This document shows positions 1 to 7,798 of a DNA stretch of 20,267 nt, in pieces. The DNA is from JBFMAP01 sp964632135. Its GTDB lineage: Archaea; Micrarchaeota; Micrarchaeia; Burarchaeales; JBFMAP01. Under the pieces are notes generated by a model. The model ran no database searches. It saw only the letters and a list, made by a program, of their open reading frames with translations, and was not told the origin of the DNA. Position 1 is the first letter of the stretch, and each line of letters opens with the position of its first letter. The position numbers and the translations under genes were made by a program. The stretch spans positions 1 to 20,267 of the forward strand of contig CAZWEI010000016.1 in NCBI GenBank assembly GCA_964632135.1, in the 5' to 3' direction.

Positions 1-627
1 GACATATGCCTCTACGCGAAGAAGAACGGGATGTACACGCTAATAGACGCGGTGTCGGCGTGGGGAGGGCATCCGGTCGATGTAAACGCGTGGGGAATCG
101 ACGCGCTCGCGACAGGAAGCCAGAAATGCCTGGGCGCGCCGCCAGGGCTTTCGATGGTCGCGCTCAGCGCCGACGGGGTCGGCAGGGTGGACTCGAACAC
201 CCCGCGCACATATTATCTTGACCTGAAGAAATACCGCGAGTACGGAAAGAAGGGCGAGACGCCTTTCACGCCCGCGGTCAGCATTTATTACGCGCTCCGC
301 GTGGCGCTCGAGAATGCGGTCGCGGAGGGACTGGAGAACAGGCTCGCGCGCCACAAGAATGCAGCGGAATATGTGAGGAAAAACCTTGAGGAACTCGGGC
401 TCGAACTCTTCGCAGAGGACGGCTTCCGCTCGAACACCCTCACGCCATTCAAAACTCCAAAGGCGGACGCGATTAAGAGCGAGTTGAAGAAGTACGGAAT
501 CGTGATTGCGGGCGGGCAGGGCGAGCTCAAGGGAAAGATTCTGCGCGTCGCGCACCTCGGCAATTTCGGGATGGAAAGATATGAAATTTTCTTCTCTGCG
601 CTCGAGAGGATTCTCAGGCGCGTGTAG
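1..627 (+). CDS. Class V (PLP-dependent) aminotransferase, C-terminal part
   Basis: The reading frame is already open at base 1, so the gene is truncated by the window edge and only about 208 C-terminal residues are visible. The stretch DAVSAWGGHPVDV followed by GSQKCLGAPPGLS is the PLP-lysine region of the alanine-glyoxylate / serine-pyruvate aminotransferase group; the Schiff-base lysine is the AAA codon at 124-126. The remainder matches the small C-terminal domain of the fold. The family moves amino groups between alanine or serine and glyoxylate, pyruvate or hydroxypyruvate. The stop lies 15 nt before serA, and serS follows, so a role in serine metabolism, possibly the transamination step after SerA, is a reasonable inference. 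The exact substrate cannot be read from this part. The internal ATG at 31 is not the real start. Confidence 0.88.
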   Translation, partial: DICLYAKKNGMYTLIDAVSAWGGHPVDVNAWGIDALATGSQKCLGAPPGLSMVALSADGVGRVDSNTPRTYYLDLKKYREYGKKGETPFTPAVSIYYALRVALENAVAEGLENRLARHKNAAEYVRKNLEELGLELFAEDGFRSNTLTPFKTPKADAIKSELKKYGIVIAGGQGELKGKILRVAHLGNFGMERYEIFFSALERILRRV

Positions 628-642
628 CCGTGTGGTGATGAC

Positions 643-1524
643 GTGAAAATCCTCATTGCTGACAACATGGAGAAAGAGGTCGTCGAGAAAATAAAACATC
701 TCGGCGAGGTTGTCTATCTTCCGCAGAATTTGGACGCGGCGCTCGCTGATGCAGAAATTCTCATCGTGCGCAGCCAGACGAAAGTGACGCGCGAACTTCT
801 TTCCAAGGCGAAAAAACTGAAACTTGTTGCGCGCGCAGGAGTCGGCCTCGACAACGTGGACAAAATCACGTGCGATGAGCGCGGGATAAAGGTAATAAAC
901 ACGCCGGGCGCTTCCACGGATTCGGTCGCGGAACTCGCAATAACTCTTGCTTCCGTTCTTCTTAGAAAAATAGTGCAGGCGCACACTCAGATGAAAAACA
1001 AAGTTTGGGACAGGAAGAAACTCGTTGGAAAGGAGATGAAGGGAAAGACGCTTGGAATAATCGGTTTTGGGAGAATAGGGAGCGCTGTTGCAGAGAGGGC
1101 AAATCTTCTCGGGATGAAGGTTCTCGCGTGCAATGCAACACCAATATCCAGCAATTTCGCGAAAAACGTCGACCTCGAAACTCTTTTACGCGAGTCCGAT
1201 GTCGTAACGCTCCACGTCGCGCTCAACGCCGAGACGAGGAAGATGATAAACGCCGAGAAACTCGCGCTCATGAAAAACGGCGCCTATATCATTAATACCG
1301 CGCGCGGAGAAGTCATTGACGAGGATGCGCTATATGACGCACTGAAGAGCGGGAGAGTCGGCGGCGCTGCACTCGATGTGCTGAGCAAGGAGCCGTACGA
1401 CGGAAAACTTCTCGAACTTGACAATGTTGTTTTCACCTCGCACATAGGCGCGAACACCGCCGACGCACAGAACAGGATAGGCGGGGAGTTGGTCGCGAGG
1501 CTGAAGGAATTCCTGCGTGAGTGA
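643..1524 (+). CDS. serA: D-3-phosphoglycerate dehydrogenase, short form
   Basis: 293-aa D-isomer-specific 2-hydroxyacid dehydrogenase, catalysing NAD-linked oxidation of 3-phosphoglycerate, the first step of serine synthesis. The Rossmann motif GIIGFGRIG is at residues 138-146. The catalytic triad is Arg221 (NTARGEVID), Glu250 (SKEPYD) and His267 (TSHIGANT). The protein ends right after the catalytic domain, so the C-terminal regulatory domains (ASB/ACT) of full-length SerA enzymes of roughly 525 aa are missing; feedback by serine through an ACT domain is therefore not expected. The GTG start at 643 is preceded by GGTGATG. The position that is usually an Asp at the end of the second Rossmann strand is Asn164. 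A related 2-hydroxyacid dehydrogenase (e.g. glyoxylate reductase) is possible, but the serS and aminotransferase neighbours favour SerA. Confidence 0.88.
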   Translation: MKILIADNMEKEVVEKIKHLGEVVYLPQNLDAALADAEILIVRSQTKVTRELLSKAKKLKLVARAGVGLDNVDKITCDERGIKVINTPGASTDSVAELAITLASVLLRKIVQAHTQMKNKVWDRKKLVGKEMKGKTLGIIGFGRIGSAVAERANLLGMKVLACNATPISSNFAKNVDLETLLRESDVVTLHVALNAETRKMINAEKLALMKNGAYIINTARGEVIDEDALYDALKSGRVGGAALDVLSKEPYDGKLLELDNVVFTSHIGANTADAQNRIGGELVARLKEFLRE

Positions 1525-1535
1525 TGCGTGATAAA

Positions 1536-2804
1536 ATGCTTGACATAAAACGGATTCGCGAGAACCCCGAGCAGATAAAAAAGGCGGTCGAGAGCAGGGG
1601 CGCCGAGTCGTGCGTCGATGAAATTCTGAAACTCGACGAGGATTGGAGAAAATTACACCAGGAGGCGGACGAACTCAAAAGCAAAAGAAACAAAATCACG
1701 CTCGAAATCGCGGAAATGAAAAAGGGGAAATACGATGCCACTAAAGACTGGATGCATAGAGTGGAGATGAGAGAGCTTCCTGATGAGATTAAAAAGCTCG
1801 ACGAGAAAAAGGAAAAACTGGAGGCTGAGATAAGAGCCATCCTTCTTGATACGCCCAACCCGCCGCATCCATCCGTTCCTGTCGGGAAAGATGAAAACGG
1901 CAACGTCGTTGTGCGCGAGTTCGGAAAGCCGCCGAAGTTCGAGTTCGAGGCAAAGGCGCACTGGGATTTGGGCGTTGAGAAGGGGATGCTTGATTTCGAG
2001 AGGGGCGCGCGCCTTGCAGGCTCGCGATTTACGGTGATGAGCGGATGGGGCGCGAGGCTCGAGAGGGCTCTCATCTCTTTCATGCTCGACCAGCATGTTG
2101 CGCGCGGTTACACTGAAATATTCCCGCCGATTCTCGTGAATGAGAAGACGATGACGGGCACGGGGCAGCTTCCGAAATTCGAAATCGAACTTTACAAGTG
2201 CGAGCGCGACAACTACTACCTCATTCCGACGGCGGAAGTACCCCTCACGAACCTCCACGCGGGCGAGATTCTCGAGCAGAAGAAACTCCCTCTCTATTAC
2301 ACCGCTTACACTCCCTGCTTCAGGAGGGAGGCTGGCGCGTACGGAAAGGACATAAAGGGAATAATACGCCAGCACCAGTTCAACAAAGTGGAGTTGGTGA
2401 AAATAGTTGAGCCCGAAACCTCATACGATGAACTCGAAAAGATGGTCGCGGACTCTGAAAACATATTGAAAAAACTCAAACTCCCTTACCGCGTGATGCT
2501 CCTCTGCACAGGCGAACTCGGGTTCGCGTCCGCGAAATCCTACGACATCGAGGTGTGGTTCCCCTCTCAAAATAAATACAGGGAAATCGCGTCCATAAGC
2601 AACTGCGAGGACTTCCAGGCGAGGAGGATGAACACGCGCTTCTGGAAAGAAGGCAAGCCGGAGTTCGTGCACACGATGAACGGAAGCGGCATCGCGGTCG
2701 GCCGCACGCTGATTGCGCTCATGGAGAACTTCCAGCAGAAGGACGGAAGCATAGTTATTCCTGAAGCACTGAGGCCTTATGTCGGCGGCGTGGAAAAGAT
2801 TTAG
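1536..2804 (+). CDS. serS: Seryl-tRNA synthetase (common, bacterial/eukaryal-type)
   Basis: Class II aminoacyl-tRNA synthetase that attaches serine to tRNA-Ser; 422 aa from this start, the usual length. The N-terminal tRNA-binding helical arm occupies roughly residues 28-105. Class II motif 1 follows (GARLERALISFML). The serine-recognising TAE is at 232-234, motif 2 has FRRE at 262-265, and motif 3 has GSGIAVGRT at 383-391. This is the common SerRS, not the rare methanogenic type. The frame also opens at GTG 1521 and ATG 1524, the latter sharing an A with the serA stop (TGATG). I prefer ATG 1536 because the family begins MLDIKxIRENPE and GTGATG at 1521-1526 lies about 9 nt upstream. It is translationally close-coupled to serA. 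Confidence 0.95.
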   Translation: MLDIKRIRENPEQIKKAVESRGAESCVDEILKLDEDWRKLHQEADELKSKRNKITLEIAEMKKGKYDATKDWMHRVEMRELPDEIKKLDEKKEKLEAEIRAILLDTPNPPHPSVPVGKDENGNVVVREFGKPPKFEFEAKAHWDLGVEKGMLDFERGARLAGSRFTVMSGWGARLERALISFMLDQHVARGYTEIFPPILVNEKTMTGTGQLPKFEIELYKCERDNYYLIPTAEVPLTNLHAGEILEQKKLPLYYTAYTPCFRREAGAYGKDIKGIIRQHQFNKVELVKIVEPETSYDELEKMVADSENILKKLKLPYRVMLLCTGELGFASAKSYDIEVWFPSQNKYREIASISNCEDFQARRMNTRFWKEGKPEFVHTMNGSGIAVGRTLIALMENFQQKDGSIVIPEALRPYVGGVEKI

Positions 2805-2825
2805 AAAAAAGAGAAATAGAACAAA

Positions 2826-4109
2826 CTACGCGAGCATCCTCTGTTTTTTCATCTTCCGGTTGTCATTCCAACTAATCCAAGCGTTAACGCCCACTAACGA
2901 ATTCTTTTTCTTTTCCGTATTCCTCATACGCATGAGTTGATGATAAGATTCAACCACTGCCCCTTCCTTTTCGATGATCAGTTTAGCCAATGGGTCGGCG
3001 TTTATTTTTCTAATGATAAGGGCGTCCTCCTCTTCGGTTTTTCCGCGCGCAATAATTTTTTTGACTCCCAAATGTTTGAGCGCGTAGAGAAGCCCTGCTA
3101 TCTGATAGGGCCCGAACCTCTTGTTCTCGTCCAATACTCCCATGCCGCATATCGCGAATGCATCTCCAGACATTGGCCTTTTTCCTAGAATGTCCTTCGC
3201 GGTTCGCGTTCTGGCGTTCCATATAAACGGGCTGTGGATGATAAGCATCTTTGGCTTCTGCGGTCCTGTTCTCGCTGCAACGTGTTTTTCATGTTCTATC
3301 CGCTCAGTTTCACTCATCTTCATAAGTTTTTTAGAAGCCTTGGCATGTGCCTTTTCAATAACAGTTTTTCCGCTTTTCCTCCTGTCCACTCTTATAAGCT
3401 CGCCGTTGGAATATTTCAACACATATGAGTTGACATTAACTTTCTTCAGTGCTTTCCTAAGATTTATACCAATAAGCTTTGCGTTTTCAATCTCCTCATT
3501 GCTAAGCGTTGCATTCTCAAGGTCTTCAATAATCTTCTCCCCCTGCCGTGCTATATGGATGTGCAGGTCCTGTATGCTTTTAATCCATCCCCCGGCCATA
3601 GAGCCGGAGTATCCATAAACTTCCTCCAGCAATTTACGTATGTCCCTGCGCGTTTTAGCCTTTATCCATTTTCCATTAAATCTCACGCCGCCTTCCTTGA
3701 GTATCATCTCTTCTAATTCAAGCGCCACATCCGCAGCCTTCTTCATCCCGCACGCGAACGAGCTTTTACTGCACTCGTCGTCGAATTTTAATCTATAAAT
3801 TGGAAACCTTTCCTCTCTGAAACCCTTTGTTTTTTTAATCTCTCCGTGCGTAATCAAATCGACATAAACTTTCGTGTTCTTCCCATATTTGAAAAAACTT
3901 CGCTTAACCGCTTCTACTACCTCCATTCCCTCGTCCGGAGTGATATATGTACCCGGCGTGGAAAATTCGATAATAGCGACGTGTACCCCTTTCTTTTCGT
4001 ACTCTTTCTTCAGCCTGTTGATCTCCCTCCGGTAGATTGGGTCGTCCTGGCGCGCGTCAGAGCACACCACGACTATATGCGCTTCTACTTTGCCGTATTC
4101 TTTTTTCAT
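2826..4109 (-). CDS. Uncharacterised protein with beta-carbonic-anhydrase-like motifs at both ends
   Basis: 427 aa, soluble, no signal peptide or membrane segment. Near the N-terminus VVVCSDARQ (Cys16, Asp18, Arg20) is the CxDxR signature that in beta-carbonic anhydrases gives a zinc ligand and the Asp-Arg dyad. LITHGE (His88) lies where the second zinc ligand could be, but no Cys follows at +3; Cys113 or Cys120 could substitute. The middle (about 130-280) is helical and charged. The C-terminal part (288-390) again resembles the carbonic anhydrase core: a strand ending IIHSP, then FAICGMGVLD, then IAGLLYALKHLGVKKIIARG, matching the order in the neighbouring true enzyme but without ligands. 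GAGGTTGAG stands about 5 nt before the ATG. By eye the gene is richer in A+T than its neighbours, which may mean transfer. Activity is unproven; it could be a zinc or nucleotide-binding protein on a related fold. Confidence 0.72.
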   Translation of the reverse strand: MKKEYGKVEAHIVVVCSDARQDDPIYRREINRLKKEYEKKGVHVAIIEFSTPGTYITPDEGMEVVEAVKRSFFKYGKNTKVYVDLITHGEIKKTKGFREERFPIYRLKFDDECSKSSFACGMKKAADVALELEEMILKEGGVRFNGKWIKAKTRRDIRKLLEEVYGYSGSMAGGWIKSIQDLHIHIARQGEKIIEDLENATLSNEEIENAKLIGINLRKALKKVNVNSYVLKYSNGELIRVDRRKSGKTVIEKAHAKASKKLMKMSETERIEHEKHVAARTGPQKPKMLIIHSPFIWNARTRTAKDILGKRPMSGDAFAICGMGVLDENKRFGPYQIAGLLYALKHLGVKKIIARGKTEEEDALIIRKINADPLAKLIIEKEGAVVESYHQLMRMRNTEKKKNSLVGVNAWISWNDNRKMKKQRMLA

Positions 4110-4130
4110 CCACTCAACCTCTAAAACAAG

Positions 4131-4160
4131 TAATTATATTTACTCAAAACAGATATTTAA
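4131..4160. promoter_or_regulatory. Divergent promoter region of the CA-like gene and the carbonic anhydrase gene
   Basis: The 81-nt space between the divergent genes is A/T-rich. AGATATTTAA (4151-4160) suits a TATA box for the + strand carbonic anhydrase, with a start of transcription predicted near 4182. AAATATAATT on the minus strand (about 4131-4140) suits the leftward gene. Both are sequence resemblance only. Confidence 0.45.
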
Positions 4161-4190
4161 GCCTTCGCTTTTAAACTCCTAAACGCACAA

Positions 4191-4784
4191 ATGCACGGCG
4201 AGGGGAGTGGGAAAATGGCTGGTGAAAAGGCAGGGGATAAGAAAGATGTGGGCGCGCTCCTGTACGGGAACGCGCGCTTTCTGAAGTCCGCGGACAGGAA
4301 AAAACTGGCGGAGCTCGCGAAGGGGCAGCACCCTTCAACCATCGTGCTCACCTGCTCTGACTCGCGCGTGGCGCCCGAACTGATTCTGAACTGCGGGCTT
4401 GGCGAGATATTCGTAGTGCGCGTTGCTGGGAATGTTGCGTGCGACCCTGACGTGCTCGCGTCAATTGAGTACGCGGCAGAGCACCTCGGCGCGAGTCTGC
4501 TCCTCGTTCTCGGGCACACGAACTGCGGGGCGGTTAATGCCGCGTGCGCGAGCAGAGGCGAGGAGGAAGGGAACGTAGGAAAATTGATTTCGCACATAAA
4601 ACCCGCGGTCGAGCGCGCGGGCGGGAATGCCGAGAAAGCAGTCGTGGAAAACGTGCGCCTGCAGATGAAAAACATCGAGGAGAAAAGTCCCGTTATTCGG
4701 CATCTTCTTCATGAGAAAAAACTCGCGATGCGCGGGGCTGTTTACGATTTGAATACTGGAAAAATAGAACTTCTCGGGGAGTGA
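4191..4784 (+). CDS. Beta-class carbonic anhydrase
   Basis: 197 aa. Interconverts CO2 and bicarbonate using a zinc ion in the cytoplasm. The complete ligand set is present: Cys55 with Asp57-Arg59 in TCSDSRVAPE, and His109 with Cys112 in GHTNCGAV. The intervening FVVRVAGNVACDPDVLASIE is the standard core of the family, and the length is typical. No signal peptide is seen. Two starts compete: ATG 4191, which would be almost leaderless from the TATA box at 4151-4160, and ATG 4215, preceded by the purine-rich GAGGGGAGTGGG and giving a 189-aa protein. The second is at least as likely because the first 8 residues are low complexity. It is divergent from the gene at 2826-4109, which shows similar motifs. 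It could supply bicarbonate to carboxylases; none is in the window. Confidence 0.93.
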   Translation: MHGEGSGKMAGEKAGDKKDVGALLYGNARFLKSADRKKLAELAKGQHPSTIVLTCSDSRVAPELILNCGLGEIFVVRVAGNVACDPDVLASIEYAAEHLGASLLLVLGHTNCGAVNAACASRGEEEGNVGKLISHIKPAVERAGGNAEKAVVENVRLQMKNIEEKSPVIRHLLHEKKLAMRGAVYDLNTGKIELLGE

Positions 4785-4807
4785 TGAAAACTATTTGAAT
4801 TCGCTAG

Positions 4808-4817
4808 TGTATAATAG
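4808..4817 (+). promoter_or_regulatory. TATA box of aRF1, probably leaderless
   Basis: TGTATAATAG is centred about 26 nt before the GTG start at 4838, the usual archaeal distance from TATA to transcription start. Little room is left for a 5' leader, and no convincing ribosome-binding site is present. Confidence 0.5.
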
Positions 4818-4837
4818 GTAAAGTTCGGCGTGGTTAT

Positions 4838-6040
4838 GTGGGCGAGAAAAGCAAACAAAAATATGAACTTAAGAAGAAACTGCGCACACTGCGCGGGATT
4901 CACGGCAGTGGAACCGAGTTAATCTCTGTTTATATCCCCCCGAAATACCCTATCGCGGAGATAAGCGCGAAACTGCGCGACGAGTTCGGGCAGGCGAGCA
5001 ACATAAAATCAAAATCAACACGCAACAACGTGCAGGACGCGCTCGAGAAAATCATCCAATACCTGAAGATGTTCCGCGAGCCGCCCGAGAACGGAATCGC
5101 GATATTCTGCGGAAATATCTCAAAGGAGATGGGAAAGCCGGATATTCAACTGTTTTCAATCGTGCCTCACGAACCAATTAACGTGCAGTTCTACAGGTGC
5201 GATTCCTCATTTGCCCTCGAGCCCCTCGAGGAGATGCTCGCTGCAACGGATACGTACGGGCTCGTTGTCCTCGACGGCAGGGAGGCGACGCTCGCGACAC
5301 TCCGCGGAAAGCAGACGAAAATCCTGCGGAGACTCAATTCAACCGCGCACTCGAAACTCCACGGGAAGGGGGGGCAGTCCGCGCGGCGATTCCAGCGCAT
5401 CATCGAGGAGAGTATAGAGAAATACTACGTTCGCGTCGGCGAGGCGATGGACGAGGCGTTCCTGAACATCCAGAATTTCAAGGGAGTGATTGTCGGCGGG
5501 CCCGGTCCAACGAAGGAGAATTTCCTTAGGATGAAACCGTTTAATTATCAGATAAAAGTCCTCGGATGTTTGGATACGGGATACACGGACGAGTTCGGAG
5601 TAAGGGAACTGACCGACAAGGCGTCGGAGATAATAAGCGAGCAGGAGGCGGTGAAGGAGAAGGCGCTCATAGACGCGTTCATAAAGGAGGTCGCGAAGGA
5701 CGGGCTCGCGGCGTATGGCTATAACGAAGTCGTGGCCGCGCTCAACTCGAACAAGGCGAGCCTTCTGCTGGTTTCAGAGAGTCTTGACTGGAAGAAAATT
5801 AAAATGAAATGCTCGAACTGCGGCCGCGAAGAGGAAAAAATCACACGAGAGCCGAGAGAGGAGTCCTGCTCTTGCGGCGGAAAGATGAAAATCCTCGAGG
5901 AGAAGGAACTCGCTGACGAGTTGATCGAGCTCGCGGAGCAGAAGAACATACCTCTCGAAATGGTCTCGCCTGACACGAGCGAGGGCAGTCAATTTCTACA
6001 CGGATTTCACGGGATAGGCGCGATGCTAAGATACAGATAG
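4838..6040 (+). CDS. prf1: Peptide chain release factor aRF1
   Basis: 400-aa archaeal/eukaryal class-1 release factor, reading all three stop codons in the ribosomal A site and triggering peptide release. The N domain holds NIKS at 55-58 and YRCDSSF at 119-125 (the YxCxxxF stop-codon recognition motif). The M domain holds GGQ at 178-180 in HGKGGQSARRF, the peptidyl-transferase trigger. The C domain, which binds aRF3/aEF1A, includes a zinc-ribbon-like mini-domain with Cys325, Cys328, Cys344 and Cys346. Length is close to the archaeal norm of about 410. GTG 4838 is the only start after the in-frame TAG at 4805 that keeps the whole N domain; ATG 4836 is out of frame. The 3' end overlaps the convergent gene by 15 nt. 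Confidence 0.97.
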   Translation: MGEKSKQKYELKKKLRTLRGIHGSGTELISVYIPPKYPIAEISAKLRDEFGQASNIKSKSTRNNVQDALEKIIQYLKMFREPPENGIAIFCGNISKEMGKPDIQLFSIVPHEPINVQFYRCDSSFALEPLEEMLAATDTYGLVVLDGREATLATLRGKQTKILRRLNSTAHSKLHGKGGQSARRFQRIIEESIEKYYVRVGEAMDEAFLNIQNFKGVIVGGPGPTKENFLRMKPFNYQIKVLGCLDTGYTDEFGVRELTDKASEIISEQEAVKEKALIDAFIKEVAKDGLAAYGYNEVVAALNSNKASLLLVSESLDWKKIKMKCSNCGREEEKITREPREESCSCGGKMKILEEKELADELIELAEQKNIPLEMVSPDTSEGSQFLHGFHGIGAMLRYR

Positions 6041-6859
6041 TATCGCGGCAGGCAGGTTCGCTATCACGTCTGAGGCAATAAAGGAGTATCCTAATTTTTT
6101 AAATGCAATGTCGCCCGCGAGTCCATTAATGTAGGCAGCGAGGCACGCGGCGTTGAAATCGGAATATTTTTGCGCGGCGAAAGCAGCGAGCACGCCAGCC
6201 ATCACATCGCCAGTTCCCCCGTGCGTCATCCCCGCGTTTCCAGTCTTATTGAGCGCGACATTTTTTCCATCGGAAATAAAATCAACAGCGCCCTTCAAAA
6301 CCACTGTCGCGCGCAATTTTTTCGCAGCCCCGAGAACCTCCCGCGCGCGCGCATCCAAATTCTCCGACGGCATTTTACCTGTCAATCGCCTGAACTCCAC
6401 AACGTGCGGGGTGTAGAAAACGTTTTTGCTTTTCAAATTCATTTCCACTCCAATAAGGTCCGCGTCGATGATTATGGGTTTTTTCCACTCCTCTGCGAAA
6501 TTTCTCGCCGCCTCGAGTACGTTTTTGTTTTTCGTGAGCCCGTTTCCAATAACCATCACGTCCGCGCGCTTCTTCAACTCCTCAAACAACGCGCGCGCCT
6601 TATCGCTCAGATATTCGCCCTCATAACCCCAAACTATGAAATCAGGCGAATAGGAAGCAACAACGCGCGAGATGTACTCTGGAACGAGGAGATAGGCGAG
6701 GTCAGCGCCGGCCCTGAGCGCGCCGAAACCGACGAGCGCGGGAGAGCCGAAATAACGTTTGCTCCCGCCCACCACGAGAATTGTTCCATTCTGCCCCTTG
6801 TGCGAATGCGGGTCGCGCGGCTTCCAAATTTTTTTAACGTATTTTTTATCAACGAGCAT
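6026..6859 (-). CDS. nnrD: ADP-dependent (S)-NAD(P)H-hydrate dehydratase
   Basis: Repairs NADHX/NADPHX, the hydrated damaged forms of reduced nicotinamide cofactors, back to NAD(P)H at the cost of ADP (or ATP). It is a ribokinase-like fold: HKGQNGTILVVGGS near the N-terminus, GNGL at 105-108, DADLIG, then NAGMTHGGTGDVMAG containing the GTGD signature at 215-218 (catalytic Asp218). At 277 aa it is only the dehydratase half; the YjeF-type epimerase domain fused to it in many prokaryotes is absent, so an epimerase would have to be elsewhere. GTG 6874 is also open, 4 nt after the nadA stop; I prefer ATG 6859 because GAGATGG lies upstream and the family begins close to that point. It is the last gene of the nadB-nadA-nnrD operon, and its end overlaps the end of aRF1. 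Confidence 0.9.
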   Translation of the reverse strand: MLVDKKYVKKIWKPRDPHSHKGQNGTILVVGGSKRYFGSPALVGFGALRAGADLAYLLVPEYISRVVASYSPDFIVWGYEGEYLSDKARALFEELKKRADVMVIGNGLTKNKNVLEAARNFAEEWKKPIIIDADLIGVEMNLKSKNVFYTPHVVEFRRLTGKMPSENLDARAREVLGAAKKLRATVVLKGAVDFISDGKNVALNKTGNAGMTHGGTGDVMAGVLAAFAAQKYSDFNAACLAAYINGLAGDIAFKKLGYSFIASDVIANLPAAILSVS

Positions 6860-6877
6860 ACAGCCATCTCTCACATT

Positions 6878-7798
6878 TTACATTTTAGACTTTATCTCGA
6901 GCATCTTTTTAATTGCTCCCCTCGCCCTGTCCGCGATTTTTTCCGGGACGTTCACTTCCGGAGATTTGTTCTCGAGTGCGAGGTACGCCTTCTCGAGCGT
7001 GTGCCGTTTCATGTTCACGCATATCGCGTGCTCTATCGGGTAGAAGTTTTTTTCAGGCATCTCCTTTTTCATCCGGTATGCGAGCCCCTCCTCTGTAACG
7101 ACGATAAACTCCTTGTTCGGCAGTTCTTTCGCCTTCCTGAGCATCCCGTTCGTGCTGAGAACATAGTCGGCGAGTTTCTGAACCGCAGGGTTGCATTCTG
7201 GGTGCGCGAGCACGACTGCGCGCGGATGTTTGTCCTTGAGCGCGAGTACGTCCTCCTCGTGGATGAGGAGTTTGTGAACGATGCAGTGCCCGTCCGGAGG
7301 GACGGGGATTATTTTCTTGCGCGAGCGCTGGGACGCGTACCACGCGAGGTTTATGTCAGGCCCGAACAAAATTTCATCCTGCTCGAGCGAATCGATCACC
7401 TCGACGCAGTTTGACGAGGTGCAGATTACGTCCGCCTCTGCCTTTGCCTCTGCGAGCGTGTTTATGTAGAGCACGACGCCCGCGCCAGGATGCTCCCTCT
7501 TCGCCTCCCTCAGCCTTTTCGCGCTCAGCATCCCTGCCATCGGGCATCTCGCGCGCAAATCAGGAATCAAAACCTTTTTTCCCGTGAGGATGTTCGCGGT
7601 CTCCGCCATGAAATCGACGCCGCAGAATAAGATGTAATCGATGTCCCCGCCCGCCTTCGAAGCCCGCAGGCACAAATCAAGCGAATCCCCGACGAAATCA
7701 GCGACATCCTGTATCTCGGGCCGCTGGTAGTTGTGCGCGAGTATGAGCGCGTTGTTCTCCTTCGCAAGTTTTCTTATCTCTTTTTTAAACTCCGGCAT
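6878..7798 (-). CDS. nadA: Quinolinate synthase A
   Basis: 306-aa oxygen-sensitive [4Fe-4S] enzyme that condenses iminoaspartate with dihydroxyacetone phosphate to give quinolinate, the second step of de novo NAD synthesis. Cys85 (RARCPMAG), Cys172 (GHCIVH) and Cys260 (EHAICVN) have the spacing of the three cluster ligands of the short archaeal/Thermotoga form. AHNYQRPEIQDVADFVGDS near residue 21 and the TSSNCVEVI segment are family hallmarks. The start overlaps the end of nadB by 14 nt, so the product is likely co-translated with its substrate supplier; NadB passes labile iminoaspartate directly to this enzyme. nadC, needed next, is not in the window. Confidence 0.96.
   Translation of the reverse strand: MPEFKKEIRKLAKENNALILAHNYQRPEIQDVADFVGDSLDLCLRASKAGGDIDYILFCGVDFMAETANILTGKKVLIPDLRARCPMAGMLSAKRLREAKREHPGAGVVLYINTLAEAKAEADVICTSSNCVEVIDSLEQDEILFGPDINLAWYASQRSRKKIIPVPPDGHCIVHKLLIHEEDVLALKDKHPRAVVLAHPECNPAVQKLADYVLSTNGMLRKAKELPNKEFIVVTEEGLAYRMKKEMPEKNFYPIEHAICVNMKRHTLEKAYLALENKSPEVNVPEKIADRARGAIKKMLEIKSKM

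Noticed and set aside
40..984. A 314-codon open frame on the minus strand
   Set aside because: Antisense across the aminotransferase and serA, spanning their boundary; no motif.
2826..4109. Calling the 427-aa protein a functional carbonic anhydrase
   Set aside because: Only part of the ligand set is present (no HxxC), and the C-terminal copy lacks all ligands; resemblance is not enough for the enzyme name.
6170..7414. A 414-codon open frame on the + strand
   Set aside because: Antisense to nnrD and nadA, both firmly identified; Arg/His-rich translation without domain pattern.
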